From Clostridioides sp. ES-S-0054-01 (GTDB lineage: Bacteria; Bacillota; Clostridia; Peptostreptococcales; Peptostreptococcaceae), in assembly GCA_021561035.1 (NCBI GenBank), contig CP067346.1, positions 3,131,001 to 3,195,000 of the forward strand: a DNA stretch of 64,000 nt. Reading direction: 5' to 3'. Positions 16,157 to 24,854 of the stretch are shown here, piece after piece. The notes under the pieces were generated by a model. That model saw nothing but the letters and a program-made list of their open reading frames with translations. It was not told the origin of the DNA and did no database searches. The translations under genes and the position numbers were made by a program. The first letter of the stretch is position 1, and each line of letters begins with the position of its first letter.

Positions 16157-16253
16157 AACATCACCATCCTTAATAAAAAAATAGTCCTGACAATTTAATT
16201 CACCTTGCCAAAACTATCTGCTATATATTATATTTTAACACATTTTGAGACTT

Positions 16254-16276
16254 TAATGTAAGTAAAACTTACATTA
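16254..16276 (-). promoter_or_regulatory. Inverted repeat upstream of the CarD-like gene
   Basis: TAATGTAAGT-AAA-ACTTACATTA is a perfect 10-3-10 inverted repeat, about 98 bp upstream of the CarD-like start codon and 10 bp after the preceding terminator. It looks like an operator for a dimeric regulator. Confidence 0.4.
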
Positions 16277-16284
16277 TTAAAATT

Positions 16285-16319
16285 AAAAAATACATTAACC
16301 ATTGGTTAATGTATTTTTT
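16285..16319 (-). terminator. Strong terminator of the AAA/VWA/repeat operon
   Basis: A perfect 16-bp stem, AAAAAATACATTAACC with GGTTAATGTATTTTTT around ATT, 59 bp past the stop at 16378. Confidence 0.85.
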
Positions 16320-16377
16320 AGGTTTTCATAATAGGCATATCAAGTATAAATTAAAATAGTTTATCCCCTGTGAATAC

Positions 16378-17787
16378 TTATAAAATTGGTGCTTGGCTAT
16401 TCATTGAATATCCATCATTTCTTACATCATTTATCTCTAACATTTCATTCTTTACTTCAACCTTAGTAAGTTTTTTAACTGCCCCATAAGGCTCTTTTAG
16501 TGAAAGTTTATCTCCCCTTCCAGAAACAACCCATAAAATCTTATAGCCTCTAGGTACTACTTGTAGCTTATTTTCACCCTTACCATCAGTAAAGTAAACC
16601 AACAAATTAACCTTTTTATTATTAGCATACTCAAAGACTGGAGAAAATCTAGTTCCCCCACCTATCCTAATTCTATCTTTTACGTCTTTTTCAGTTCTCA
16701 CTTTATATACACGTCTAATTTCATTATCACACTCTATAATTGTAATTTCATGATTATAGTTTTTCACTATACTAAGAACTTCTTTAATCGCTTGTTTAAA
16801 CTCTTCACCACTAATACTTCCACTTATATCAAGTGCAACTGCTATTTCTGCCTTATGACTTCTAAGCTCACCCCTCAAATCTAAACGACTTGGTTGTCTT
16901 CTATTTCTTCTTGTTATAGTCTTCTTTTTATTATTTTCAACTGTTCCCATTATTCTATTAAGATATAAATTCCATGGCAATTCACCTTTGCTGTTTTTAA
17001 GTGATGATATCATACTTTCTAAATAAGCAGGAACTTTACCTTTTTGAGAACTATTAATAAATTTTTCAGTAAATTCTCTAAGAGTATTTTCGTCTATCTC
17101 ATTGGATTCATCCCAGATATCATGAGTTTTTTCTGGGCTATAATCAGTTTCTACATCTCCGTATTTATCACTATCATCTTCTTCGCCATCTTCATCCTCT
17201 TCTAGTAAATCTAATTCAGTTTGAATCTTTTCTACGTAATATTCAAAGGGTTCATATGGTTCAAGTTTTAAAGAATATTTTAAGTTTACCCGCTCTAAAG
17301 TAGTTGCATATGGTGGTAAATTTTTTAGGAATTTATTTACTACTATATCCATTGCCATATTAATAGCCAATGTACTATACTTTCCTTTTAACTCATTTGC
17401 TCTTATCAAATGCATAGATAATATATGATGAATTTCATGTTTAATTGTAGTTTCCATTTGCTTTATATCAAGTGTTAAAAAGATTATTGGATTAAAATAT
17501 ATAACATATCTAGCTCCTTTAAAATTTACACCTGTAGGACTGCTTATATCAAATCTTATTTCTCTTGACATCTGAAATAAAAAATATCCATAAAAATTAT
17601 CCTCTTCTTCCATGAGACTTAAGTTCACTTTATCTACAAGACTAAAAAACTCATACTTAAAATCTTGTGGTATATCTATATCAAGTTTCTCATTAGCACG
17701 ATTTGCCTTTAACATAGAATGAGTATTTATAATTTTACTTGCTTTATTATAAAGCTCTTTTGCTTGTTTATCAAAATAATTTTCCAT
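16378..17787 (-). CDS. DUF2201 putative metallopeptidase with VWA-like domain
   Basis: The 469-residue cytosolic protein has an N-terminal metallopeptidase-like region with HEIHHILSMH (~127-136), a zincin HExxH-type motif with a further histidine. A central acidic stretch (~185-215, LLEEDEDGEEDDSDKYGDVE) follows. The C-terminal VWA-like domain (~300-469) has a MIDAS-type DISGSISG (~313), GGGTRF (~373) and FTDGKGE (~397). This matches the PF13203/PF09967 architecture, usually encoded beside a MoxR-type AAA ATPase, as here (4-bp gap). Such pairs act as chaperone-like or metal-insertion machines; substrates are mostly unknown. Confidence 0.85.
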   Translation of the reverse strand: MENYFDKQAKELYNKASKIINTHSMLKANRANEKLDIDIPQDFKYEFFSLVDKVNLSLMEEEDNFYGYFLFQMSREIRFDISSPTGVNFKGARYVIYFNPIIFLTLDIKQMETTIKHEIHHILSMHLIRANELKGKYSTLAINMAMDIVVNKFLKNLPPYATTLERVNLKYSLKLEPYEPFEYYVEKIQTELDLLEEDEDGEEDDSDKYGDVETDYSPEKTHDIWDESNEIDENTLREFTEKFINSSQKGKVPAYLESMISSLKNSKGELPWNLYLNRIMGTVENNKKKTITRRNRRQPSRLDLRGELRSHKAEIAVALDISGSISGEEFKQAIKEVLSIVKNYNHEITIIECDNEIRRVYKVRTEKDVKDRIRIGGGTRFSPVFEYANNKKVNLLVYFTDGKGENKLQVVPRGYKILWVVSGRGDKLSLKEPYGAVKKLTKVEVKNEMLEINDVRNDGYSMNSQAPIL

Positions 17788-17790
17788 ACA

Positions 17791-18921
17791 TTATCCCCTT
17801 ATTAAACTATAAGATTCAAAATATGATTTTACAAACTCCTCATTTTCTATAGCTTTTTTATATACTTCAATATAACTGTTTCTAATATCCTTCATAATTC
17901 CTATCATTAAATCTACAGGATACATTTTTAAAAACTCAATAAATCTATTAATATAGTGGTTTGATTCATATTTATCATTCTTAATATTTAGCTCTAAGTT
18001 TTTTAAGATATTCATAGCTGACAGATAAAGTCTTGTATGACTCTCACTTTTTACTCTTTCTATAATAGACTCATCAATAGATTCTCCTAAAAAAACATCT
18101 TCGTAAGATATTAATGGTTTAGAATTTGATTCAATAAAACTTATAAGCTCTTCTGCAATAACCTTACCTACATTACCTTTTATAACATTTAAAAATACTG
18201 CTCTAGGAATAGAATTATTTTTTTCCTTATAAACTTTATAAATTTTAGATACTCTTTCATAACTTCTAGGAGTAGCTCTTACATCATCTTCATTTATTTT
18301 ATGCAGGTATTCTGGAAAAGTGGAAATAAACTCGATAACTTTTCTTTCAATACCCTCATCTATTGCCCATTTTATCCATTGTGTATGGTCACTCTCCATA
18401 TTTAACCAAACAAACCTATTTTCTTGAGCTGCATCCATATCTACTACTTGATAATCAAAATCTGAACCATATTTACTTGATGGGTTCATTGCTGCTAAAA
18501 TCTTTACATCATCATGTAATTTATATCCATTAATTTCTCTATTTAAAATTAAATTCATAAGTTCTTGCTGTACTGTATGCTCACAACGATTTATCTCATC
18601 TATAAATAGAAGAACTGTCTTACTTTTAGATATCTCTTCATCAATTTCTCTTAATTTGTTATGAACAGCATATACTGTTGTTTTCTTTTCAGTCTTATAT
18701 CCATCAGAATTAACTCCTACATAAGATTCTATAGTTGGAAGACCACCTATTTCACCCTCTTTAAGTAGGTTTCCATCAATAACAACTAAACTCCAATCAT
18801 TTTCTTTTGCAAGCTTATTTGCTAAAGCTGTTTTTCCTATCCCACTTTCACCTACTATTAAAGGTACTTCTCCAGTGGATAATATTAAATCAACGCTTTT
18901 TAATGTGTCTATAAAATTCAT
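17791..18921 (-). CDS. MoxR-type AAA+ ATPase
   Basis: The 376-residue AAA+ protein has Walker A GESGIGKTALANKL (~24-37), Walker B TVLLFIDEINRC (~101-112), sensor-1 asparagine in KILAAMNPSS (~142-151) and an arginine-finger region TPRSYERVSKIY (~217-228). The helical C-terminal part (~260-376) is less conserved. MoxR ATPases work with VWA proteins as ATP-driven remodelling complexes; the adjacent VWA protein is the natural partner. It is the middle gene of a three-gene operon, 12 bp after the repeat protein, and co-transcription is near certain. No signal peptide, so cytosolic. Confidence 0.88.
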   Translation of the reverse strand: MNFIDTLKSVDLILSTGEVPLIVGESGIGKTALANKLAKENDWSLVVIDGNLLKEGEIGGLPTIESYVGVNSDGYKTEKKTTVYAVHNKLREIDEEISKSKTVLLFIDEINRCEHTVQQELMNLILNREINGYKLHDDVKILAAMNPSSKYGSDFDYQVVDMDAAQENRFVWLNMESDHTQWIKWAIDEGIERKVIEFISTFPEYLHKINEDDVRATPRSYERVSKIYKVYKEKNNSIPRAVFLNVIKGNVGKVIAEELISFIESNSKPLISYEDVFLGESIDESIIERVKSESHTRLYLSAMNILKNLELNIKNDKYESNHYINRFIEFLKMYPVDLMIGIMKDIRNSYIEVYKKAIENEEFVKSYFESYSLIRG

Positions 18922-18932
18922 TTTTCTCTCTC

Positions 18933-19736
18933 CTACATAATCTTTAATTTCTCATCTACAGCTATTTTTTTTGCTGTCTTACTTCCGTATTTATAAATAA
19001 ACATAATTTTATCTATTGGCATATTCTCACTATTTCTATCTATAACACTACAATTTAAAAAATCTCGGATATACTTCTCCTCAACATCTTCCTTTGATAG
19101 TACTTCTTTTAATACTCCTTCCAATTCATCTTTAGATATTTTCTTTATAATGTACTTAATCACTAAGATATTCACTTTTAGAAATTCCAACATTTTATTC
19201 TTATCTAAATCAGTTATAAAACTAATAGCTGCTTCATTATTTTTTATAGCTATCAGTTCTGCATTATAACTAGGTGAATCTATATATCTCAAGGCATCAT
19301 AACTTATTCTCACTGCCTCCTCTTGTACACTCTCATAAGGTTGTTTTATAAACTTTATTGAATCGTAATTTTTTCTTACTGCTAATAATTGTAACTCTTC
19401 ACTTGGATTTTTAGCATATTTAATTGCCCATCCTGCTTGATTTATAGCCATCTCAATAACTTTGTCAGTTGGGTTTTTGATATAATCCAGTATACTCCAT
19501 CCCTCACTTAATGCTTTTATCATCATATCTTCTGTTGGATTATCTATAAATTTAATTGCTCTAATATTATTATCTATTGCTAATTCTTGCATCTCTCTAG
19601 TTGGATTATCTATATATTCTAGTACAAGCCCATTTTCTTTAATAGCTAATAATTTCATTTCGTCAGTTGGATTATCTATAGTAGCTATAATATTAGGATT
19701 ATTTTTTATCATTTCAATAACTCTTGATTTTTCCAT
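18933..19736 (-). CDS. 22-residue helical-repeat protein of unknown function
   Basis: The 267-residue protein consists of about eight tandem 22-residue units (~20-195) with consensus IDNPTxEMxxLAIxxNxxAIKY. The later units degrade and end in a Lys/Glu-rich helical tail (~196-267). The pattern suggests a two-helix solenoid, probably a protein-interaction platform. I do not recognise a named family with certainty; it recalls DUF4116-like repeat proteins. It is the first gene of the MoxR-VWA operon, so it may deliver or recognise the substrate. No signal peptide or membrane segment. A GAAAGGCAC ribosome site precedes the ATG. Confidence 0.7.
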   Translation of the reverse strand: MEKSRVIEMIKNNPNIIATIDNPTDEMKLLAIKENGLVLEYIDNPTREMQELAIDNNIRAIKFIDNPTEDMMIKALSEGWSILDYIKNPTDKVIEMAINQAGWAIKYAKNPSEELQLLAVRKNYDSIKFIKQPYESVQEEAVRISYDALRYIDSPSYNAELIAIKNNEAAISFITDLDKNKMLEFLKVNILVIKYIIKKISKDELEGVLKEVLSKEDVEEKYIRDFLNCSVIDRNSENMPIDKIMFIYKYGSKTAKKIAVDEKLKIM

Positions 19737-19975
19737 AATGTGCCTTTCTTTCTATAATTATTTTTATATCTATGTTAATTATAATAATCTATTCCTATTT
19801 ATATAATGGTTTCTTATTATAATTAATATACTTTTTAAGCAAATTTAAACAGAATAATTATACCAATATATAAAAAAATTTCTAAAAACTAATAAAATCA
19901 AGTATATAAGCATAAATACATTTCCATTATTTATAAAATTTAAAATACAATGCTAATATTAACAACAAAAAATGC
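19737..19975. other. AT-rich promoter region of the repeat/MoxR/VWA operon
   Basis: No gene is visible. The stretch should contain the operon promoter, but no clear -35/-10 pair stands out from the AT-rich background. The MITE-like copy 2 follows. Confidence 0.4.
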
Positions 19976-20093
19976 TGTCTCAAAATAGAGATAATCCTCT
20001 TTTTCATTGCTTTTTCAGTTTTGAAATGCTGAAAATATATTTGATTTCACACAAAAAGAGTGCCTCATGAACTAAAAAGTTCATTTTGAGACA
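19976..20093. repeat. MITE-like repeat, copy 2
   Basis: A 118-bp element with TGTCTCAAAA/TTTTGAGACA ends, and internally ATGAACT-AAAA-AGTTCAT, a perfect hairpin. It is highly similar to copy 1 but carries about nine extra bases after CATTG. It lies just past the peptidase stop and may double as its terminator. Confidence 0.7.
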
Positions 20094-20123
20094 CCATCTT
20101 TCTATATATATATTTATATAATT

Positions 20124-21005
20124 TTAATCGTTCGCATCTAGCCACTCAGTTAGTACTTCTATATATTTATCATTTTCTTCAACGAATGGCATATGTCTTG
20201 AATACTCAAATAACTCCCATTTACTATTAGGAATTCTATCATACATAGTTTTTGCAATATATGGTGAACATAAATCTATTGCTCCACTAGTTATTAGACA
20301 AGGTTCTTTTATTTCATGCAACCTATCTGTAAATTCATATCCAGAAAGAGTTCCTGTAGGAGAAAATTCATTTTGTCCCCATCCTACAATATATGCTTCA
20401 GAACCTGATTTTTTAGGTCTTCTTAGGCACTCTGGAGAATCTTCTGTCACTTCACCTGCACAATACATTTCCATAAATCTTTCTAATGCGTCATCATATT
20501 CTTTGCTGGAGTAGTCTCCAGTATTTACTGCATCAAGCAATGCTTTTTGGTCAGCTTCACTCATATATGATATTCTTCTTTTTTGTTCTTTCTCCCAGAG
20601 CTTTGCAGAAGAAAGAGTGGATGAAAGAATATAAGACTTAATCCCTTTTGGTTTATATTCAATAGCATACCAAATAGCCTGCATACCCCCCCAAGATTGA
20701 CCTAATAGATGAATTTCTTCAAGTCCTAGGTGCTTTCTTAGTTCAATAAGCTCCTTTATCCAAGTGTCAGCATTAAATAACTCAGGATGCCCTTCTACAA
20801 ATGAATTTCCACAACCAATTTGGTCATACATTATTACTTGTCTACCACTCTCAGCTATCTTATCCAATACTTCAAAATAGTTGTGTGTAGAACCTGGACC
20901 TCCGTGAAGTAACACTAATGGTTTCTTTCCTTCAGTATTTTCTCCTACTATGCGGTAATAGGTTTTAAAACCTTCAAAAGGCATATATCCTTCAGTAATT
21001 TTCAT
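20124..21005 (-). CDS. Proline iminopeptidase-type alpha/beta hydrolase
   Basis: The 293-residue enzyme has the prolyl aminopeptidase (S33) signature: LLHGGPGSTHNYFE (~32-45) as oxyanion region and the nucleophile elbow LLGQSWGGMQA (~101-111, Ser). A late acid residue in GAIDLCSP (~242) and the histidine in YSRHMPFVEEND (~269) complete the triad. It releases N-terminal proline or small amino acids from peptides in the cytosol; no signal peptide. It is transcribed alone. A long stretch of decayed sequence lies upstream. Relatives in the family also include epoxide hydrolases, but the GGPG motif favours the peptidase. Confidence 0.85.
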   Translation of the reverse strand: MKITEGYMPFEGFKTYYRIVGENTEGKKPLVLLHGGPGSTHNYFEVLDKIAESGRQVIMYDQIGCGNSFVEGHPELFNADTWIKELIELRKHLGLEEIHLLGQSWGGMQAIWYAIEYKPKGIKSYILSSTLSSAKLWEKEQKRRISYMSEADQKALLDAVNTGDYSSKEYDDALERFMEMYCAGEVTEDSPECLRRPKKSGSEAYIVGWGQNEFSPTGTLSGYEFTDRLHEIKEPCLITSGAIDLCSPYIAKTMYDRIPNSKWELFEYSRHMPFVEENDKYIEVLTEWLDAND

Positions 21006-21060
21006 CTTATCTCCTCCAATTTGTAATTATAAATAATAGTTAAGTTCATTAAATTAAGAT

Positions 21061-21330
21061 TATTTAAAACTTCTCATTTCTGCCTTTATTGTCTCTTCTA
21101 TTTTCTAACATGCTGTCTTAATCCTTTCCTATGTGGACTGATATGACTATATGATAGCATATGCCAAACTCTTTTGCACTAGATTGTGTCTAACTTATCA
21201 ATAACTTTTTCAAACTGTTTTCGCTTTACTTGTTCTGCCGTAAAAAATAGCATCTCCTATTCGTCGTCAATGGCAATATTTACACTTGTGAAGTAAAAGC
21301 TGTCAGCCCGAATTTCTGTTCAAATTGCTG
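21061..21330 (-). pseudogene. Decayed coding remnant, possibly a DNA polymerase Y-family tail
   Basis: Short protein-like pieces on the minus strand are broken by stops and frame changes: IDDE-stop-EMLFFTAEQVKRKQFEKVIDKLDTI, preceded by FILQQFEQKFGLTAF and followed by MLENRRDNKG. The order (acidic/SLF-like, a Lys-rich helix, then KFG-like) loosely recalls the C-terminus of UmuC/ImpB-type polymerases. Base composition is less AT-rich than the surroundings, suggesting imported DNA. The assignment is weak. Confidence 0.25.
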
Positions 21331-21490
21331 AAGGATAAATTTTTCATCATATGTTAATTGTAATCAAGAGGAAAAAGAAAGTGTAAGCGGAAGTTTTTCA
21401 CTGATTATGGACAATGTCTTTTCTTGTCTGTAATACTACATAGAAGTATAATAGTACTATAAATTAGAAGTTGTGTAGGGAGGATAGCAG

Positions 21491-22033
21491 ATGGAGAAAT
21501 CAATTCAAATAGATACTGATTTAGGTGTTTTGCATGGAAGAGAATGCATATATCTTGATGTTGTTTCACATGACAATATTGATAATATGACTTTTATAGG
21601 AGAAATAAATGGAGCATTAGTTCCTAAACACAAAAATGAAAAAGAATGGTTTCCGTACAAACTTATTTTTCAAAGAGTGTTAGCTTGTTTTTCTTGTGAA
21701 TTAGATACTTATGAAAACGCTATGAAACTATGGGAGTGTGAAAGTGGCTCAAAACCAAGCGAACATCTAAAGTGTGGCTTTTGCCGAGAAATGGGGTTGG
21801 AAGAACTGGACAAAAAAGATTATTGGTTTTTCGTTAGTAACTCTCTACGCACAGGACGAGAATTGGTAAAAGATTATATACCGATTGATTTAGATGCCTT
21901 TTAGAACGTTTGTGCTGAAAAAGGCATTCGAGAAGGCAATGTAATTTGGGGTATTTCAGTAAAAGAGTTTCCAAACGTAGAACCAACTATTTGTAAAAGC
22001 ATGACCTACATAGAAAAAATAGAATTTTCATAA
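21491..22033 (+). pseudogene. Unknown protein interrupted by an in-frame TAG
   Basis: The first open part (21491-21904) encodes 137 residues with a CxxC pair in LKCGFCREMG (~98-107). The same frame continues after the TAG at 21902-21904 for 42 sense codons (AEKGIREGNVIWGISVKEFP, then CKSMTYIEKIEF) and ends at TAA 22031-22033. The downstream part looks like real protein sequence, so the ancestral product was probably about 180 residues. I do not recognise the family. AGGGAGGATAGCAG precedes the ATG. Composition is less AT-rich than neighbouring genes, hinting at horizontal origin. A 137-residue product may still be made. Confidence 0.55.
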
Positions 22034-22164
22034 AATAAAAATATATTGATTGTATTCAAATAAATAGGGCAATAAAATAATTAAGTATACTTAATTGTAT
22101 TTCGAGCAACATTAATTTTATGTTAAAATTGTCTTTATTATATTAATTTACAGGAGGTTTACAT

Positions 22165-23139
22165 TTGAACAAAATTAATTCACTTAAAGTAATAAAATTA
22201 TCTCTTGGATGTTCTCTTGCTATATTTATTGCTTGGCTATTAAAATTAGAATACTCAATGGTTGCTGGAGTTATAGTACTACTTACAGTAAAAGACACTA
22301 AAAAAGAAACTCTTAAAGGCTTTATTGGAAAGTTTTATGGTTTTCTTTTATGTACTATTTTTTCCTATTTATGCTTTAATATTTTAGGATATAATTTGAC
22401 TTCATTTTCAATATTTATATTTATAATTATACCACTTTGTTTTTTATTAAATATTCAAGATGTCATTGCTATGTGTGTAGTCATCGCATCCCACTACTTC
22501 ATCCAAGGAGAAACATCTATTAAGTGGATTTTAAACGAAGCTGGGATATTTGCAGTAGGAACTGGAATAGGTGTCATAATAAACATGTACATTCCAACAA
22601 ATATACATAAAATCTATGAAGTTCAAAAAAAGTTACAGGAAGAAGTGAGCGTTGTACTTATAGACATTGCAGATATTATTGTAAATCCTAAAAAAGAAAA
22701 TGGATATAGTAGAGATTTATATACACTAAATTCGCTTATTGATAGAAGTATTTCTGAAACTTATGATAATATTAATAATACTTTATTAAGTGACACTAGA
22801 TTCTTCTTAGAGCATATGGATATTATAAAAAGCCAACGGGATATATTAGAAAATTTGTATAGTTATGTATCTCAACTAAATTCTACACCACCGCAAGCTC
22901 ATATTCTATCTGCTTTCATACATAAGATAGGTTATACCGAATTTGAAGCTGAAACAGGCAATCTTCTTCTTGAAGAATTGAATAGATTAATGCACAGTAT
23001 GCAAAACCAACCTCTACCTGTTGATAGAACAGAATTTGAAAATAGAGCTATTTTATTTTTTTGTTTAACTGAATTAAAACAGTTTCTAATTAATCGTAGA
23101 CGTGCCCAAGTTCTTAGAGATAATAATTTTTTTAAATAA
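22165..23139 (+). CDS. Aromatic acid exporter (ArAE/DUF939) family membrane protein
   Basis: The 324-residue protein has an N-terminal membrane domain of about five to six segments (~10-150) with LKVIKLSLGCSLAIFIAWLL and YSMVAGVIVLLTVKDTKKET, characteristic of the ArAE_1/DUF939 group. A cytosolic helical C-terminal domain (~160-324) follows. The family is related to fusaric-acid/aromatic-acid exporters, but most Firmicute members are uncharacterised. The start is TTG at 22165, preceded by AGGAGG at ideal spacing. It is monocistronic with a GC-rich terminator downstream. Confidence 0.8.
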   Translation: MNKINSLKVIKLSLGCSLAIFIAWLLKLEYSMVAGVIVLLTVKDTKKETLKGFIGKFYGFLLCTIFSYLCFNILGYNLTSFSIFIFIIIPLCFLLNIQDVIAMCVVIASHYFIQGETSIKWILNEAGIFAVGTGIGVIINMYIPTNIHKIYEVQKKLQEEVSVVLIDIADIIVNPKKENGYSRDLYTLNSLIDRSISETYDNINNTLLSDTRFFLEHMDIIKSQRDILENLYSYVSQLNSTPPQAHILSAFIHKIGYTEFEAETGNLLLEELNRLMHSMQNQPLPVDRTEFENRAILFFCLTELKQFLINRRRAQVLRDNNFFK

Positions 23140-23195
23140 AAAGAGGCGAAATCCAGTAGTTGACCTGACTATGAAATATCAGATATAATGTTAAA

Positions 23196-23218
23196 TGCGC
23201 CCCTAGTAAGAGGGCGCA
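23196..23218 (+). terminator. GC-rich hairpin terminator
   Basis: TGCGCCC pairs with GGGCGCA around a 9-base loop, 57 bp after the exporter stop. The tail ATGTTTATAATTTA is only moderately T-rich, but the stem is exceptional in this AT-rich window. Confidence 0.6.
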
Positions 23219-23254
23219 ATGTTTATAATTTATTCTACTGTCATGAATGAATCA

Positions 23255-24316
23255 TTATTCATATCGAACATATATTATTTGACCAATTCCATTATTAAGT
23301 TCTGTATTAGCGATTTCTATTTTAATAGTCACATCATTTTCTTTACAGTACTTCGCTAATTCTGCACCAGAACGGTTCTTACCACTAAAATCTAAAGAAA
23401 AAGGCTTATCATATTCAAAAGGATATTCAACAGGTATACCTTCTGGCGCTAATGCAAACATGCCATCTGGTGTGTTCATAAATCCTATTACAGTATATGT
23501 ATGTTTTGATGGGTCTAAGTTTGATTCCTTTCCAGAAAATGTAATTGTATTTACTGATGAATTAACTAAACTACATCGAACACCCTGATATGTTATATGT
23601 TTCTCATTTATATCTTCTCCATTTTTTCCAAAATTTCCAACAATTATTGACCCTTCTTGATGTGCTTGCATAGTATGCTTACCAGGTGGTGCTGGTTTCT
23701 GTGTCTGTTCTGGTTTTGTCGTCTGTACTACTGCCCCAACTTCTGGATATGCCTTCTTGTCAAATGGTAATGGGTGGTTAAGACTCTTATATATGATGTC
23801 CTTTCCTGCCGATTTATTAGCATCAATATCTACGTGATACAAACGCCCATCACCAAAACGGATAAGATTCCACTGGTGGTCATTTGATGTACTATGGACA
23901 TAATAACATTCAATTCCCATAGCGTCACATAAAGCTTTGAAGCTCCTAGCCATTCCAGAGCATGCTCCCTTTTTAGTAACCAATGTATAAGCAGTATTGG
24001 CTCCCTCTACTGCGTTCCAGTTAACATATGTTGTGTTATTTTTAATGTGATTATAGGCAACTAAAATCTTAGCGTCTGTAGTCATATTCTTTGTGATTTT
24101 CTTGTTCATAAAATCCGCGGTTGCTTGTGCTACTGAATTCAATTGTGCTTGTGACAGCTTCGGACCATATATGCTATTAGTTCCAGTTATATAGCTTTTT
24201 GGTGTCTTTGCTGTTACTTCTTTGGCTGTCATACCATAAACTGTCATACTCATACCTGAGGTTAAAACCATTGTTGTAATCAACAGCTTTGCAGCTAATT
24301 TCCTAAACTTCTTCAT
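23255..24316 (-). CDS. Secreted transglutaminase-like domain protein
   Basis: The 353-residue precursor has a signal peptide (MKKFRKLAAKLLITTMVLTS..., cleavage near residues 28-30). The transglutaminase-like cysteine-protease core (~95-190) has the catalytic cysteine in KKGACSGMARSFKALCDAMG (~117), the histidine in NDHQWNLIRFGDG (~147) and the Asp in YHVDIDAN (~164). A Pro/Gln-rich linker (TTKPEQTQKPAPPGKH, ~200) joins it to a beta-rich C-terminal domain (~220-353). It likely acts outside the cell on peptides or the envelope. Codon use is less AT-biased than in neighbours, suggesting acquisition. A small membrane ORF lies upstream. Confidence 0.8.
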   Translation of the reverse strand: MKKFRKLAAKLLITTMVLTSGMSMTVYGMTAKEVTAKTPKSYITGTNSIYGPKLSQAQLNSVAQATADFMNKKITKNMTTDAKILVAYNHIKNNTTYVNWNAVEGANTAYTLVTKKGACSGMARSFKALCDAMGIECYYVHSTSNDHQWNLIRFGDGRLYHVDIDANKSAGKDIIYKSLNHPLPFDKKAYPEVGAVVQTTKPEQTQKPAPPGKHTMQAHQEGSIIVGNFGKNGEDINEKHITYQGVRCSLVNSSVNTITFSGKESNLDPSKHTYTVIGFMNTPDGMFALAPEGIPVEYPFEYDKPFSLDFSGKNRSGAELAKYCKENDVTIKIEIANTELNNGIGQIIYVRYE

Positions 24317-24497
24317 ACTTAGTATTCTCCTTTACAAAATATTGTTACTTCCTATTTCGTGCCATTAATGAGGTTCATTTTGGATTTAAAAAGGTGAATT
24401 GTCAACATATTCGTTTCTCCATTCATGCGTTCGTGAAATGTTTAAATTTCATGGGAAATCTAGTCGATATTTTCTACATAATTAGTATACAATATAA

Positions 24498-24665
24498 CTA
24501 ACAAATCACTACCTTTGCTGTTAGATTAAGAAAATGATGATGATTAATATATTCAAAACCATTATCATGTAGTAAATAAAACCTTTTTTCAGTTATTATA
24601 ATTGTGAGAATAGATAGAATTGTCAATAATACAGTTAAAACCAATTTTGTATACACTTTATACAT
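24498..24665 (-). CDS. Small single-span membrane protein (55 residues)
   Basis: A short frame not usually called: MYKVYTKLVLTVLLTILSIL... with a hydrophobic N-terminal segment (~7-25), then a polar tail containing YINHHHFL. A GGGGGGAGA purine run ends one base before the ATG, which is a close but strong ribosome site. It lies 182 bp upstream of the transglutaminase-like gene, same strand. No homologue is recognised; it could be a membrane peptide or chance. Confidence 0.35.
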   Translation of the reverse strand: MYKVYTKLVLTVLLTILSILTIIITEKRFYLLHDNGFEYINHHHFLNLTAKVVIC

Positions 24666-24854
24666 TCTCCCCCCAATAACATTATATCTATTATAATTTG
24701 TATATTCAATACACTTTTTGGAAAAATATAGGATGCATCTATAAAAATACTATATATTGTTATTGAGTAAGTCAATATTTTAAATATTTATCTATTTCTT
24801 ATCGACTTATATTCATATTCTAACTTCATTGTTTGGTTAATATATGACCTAATT

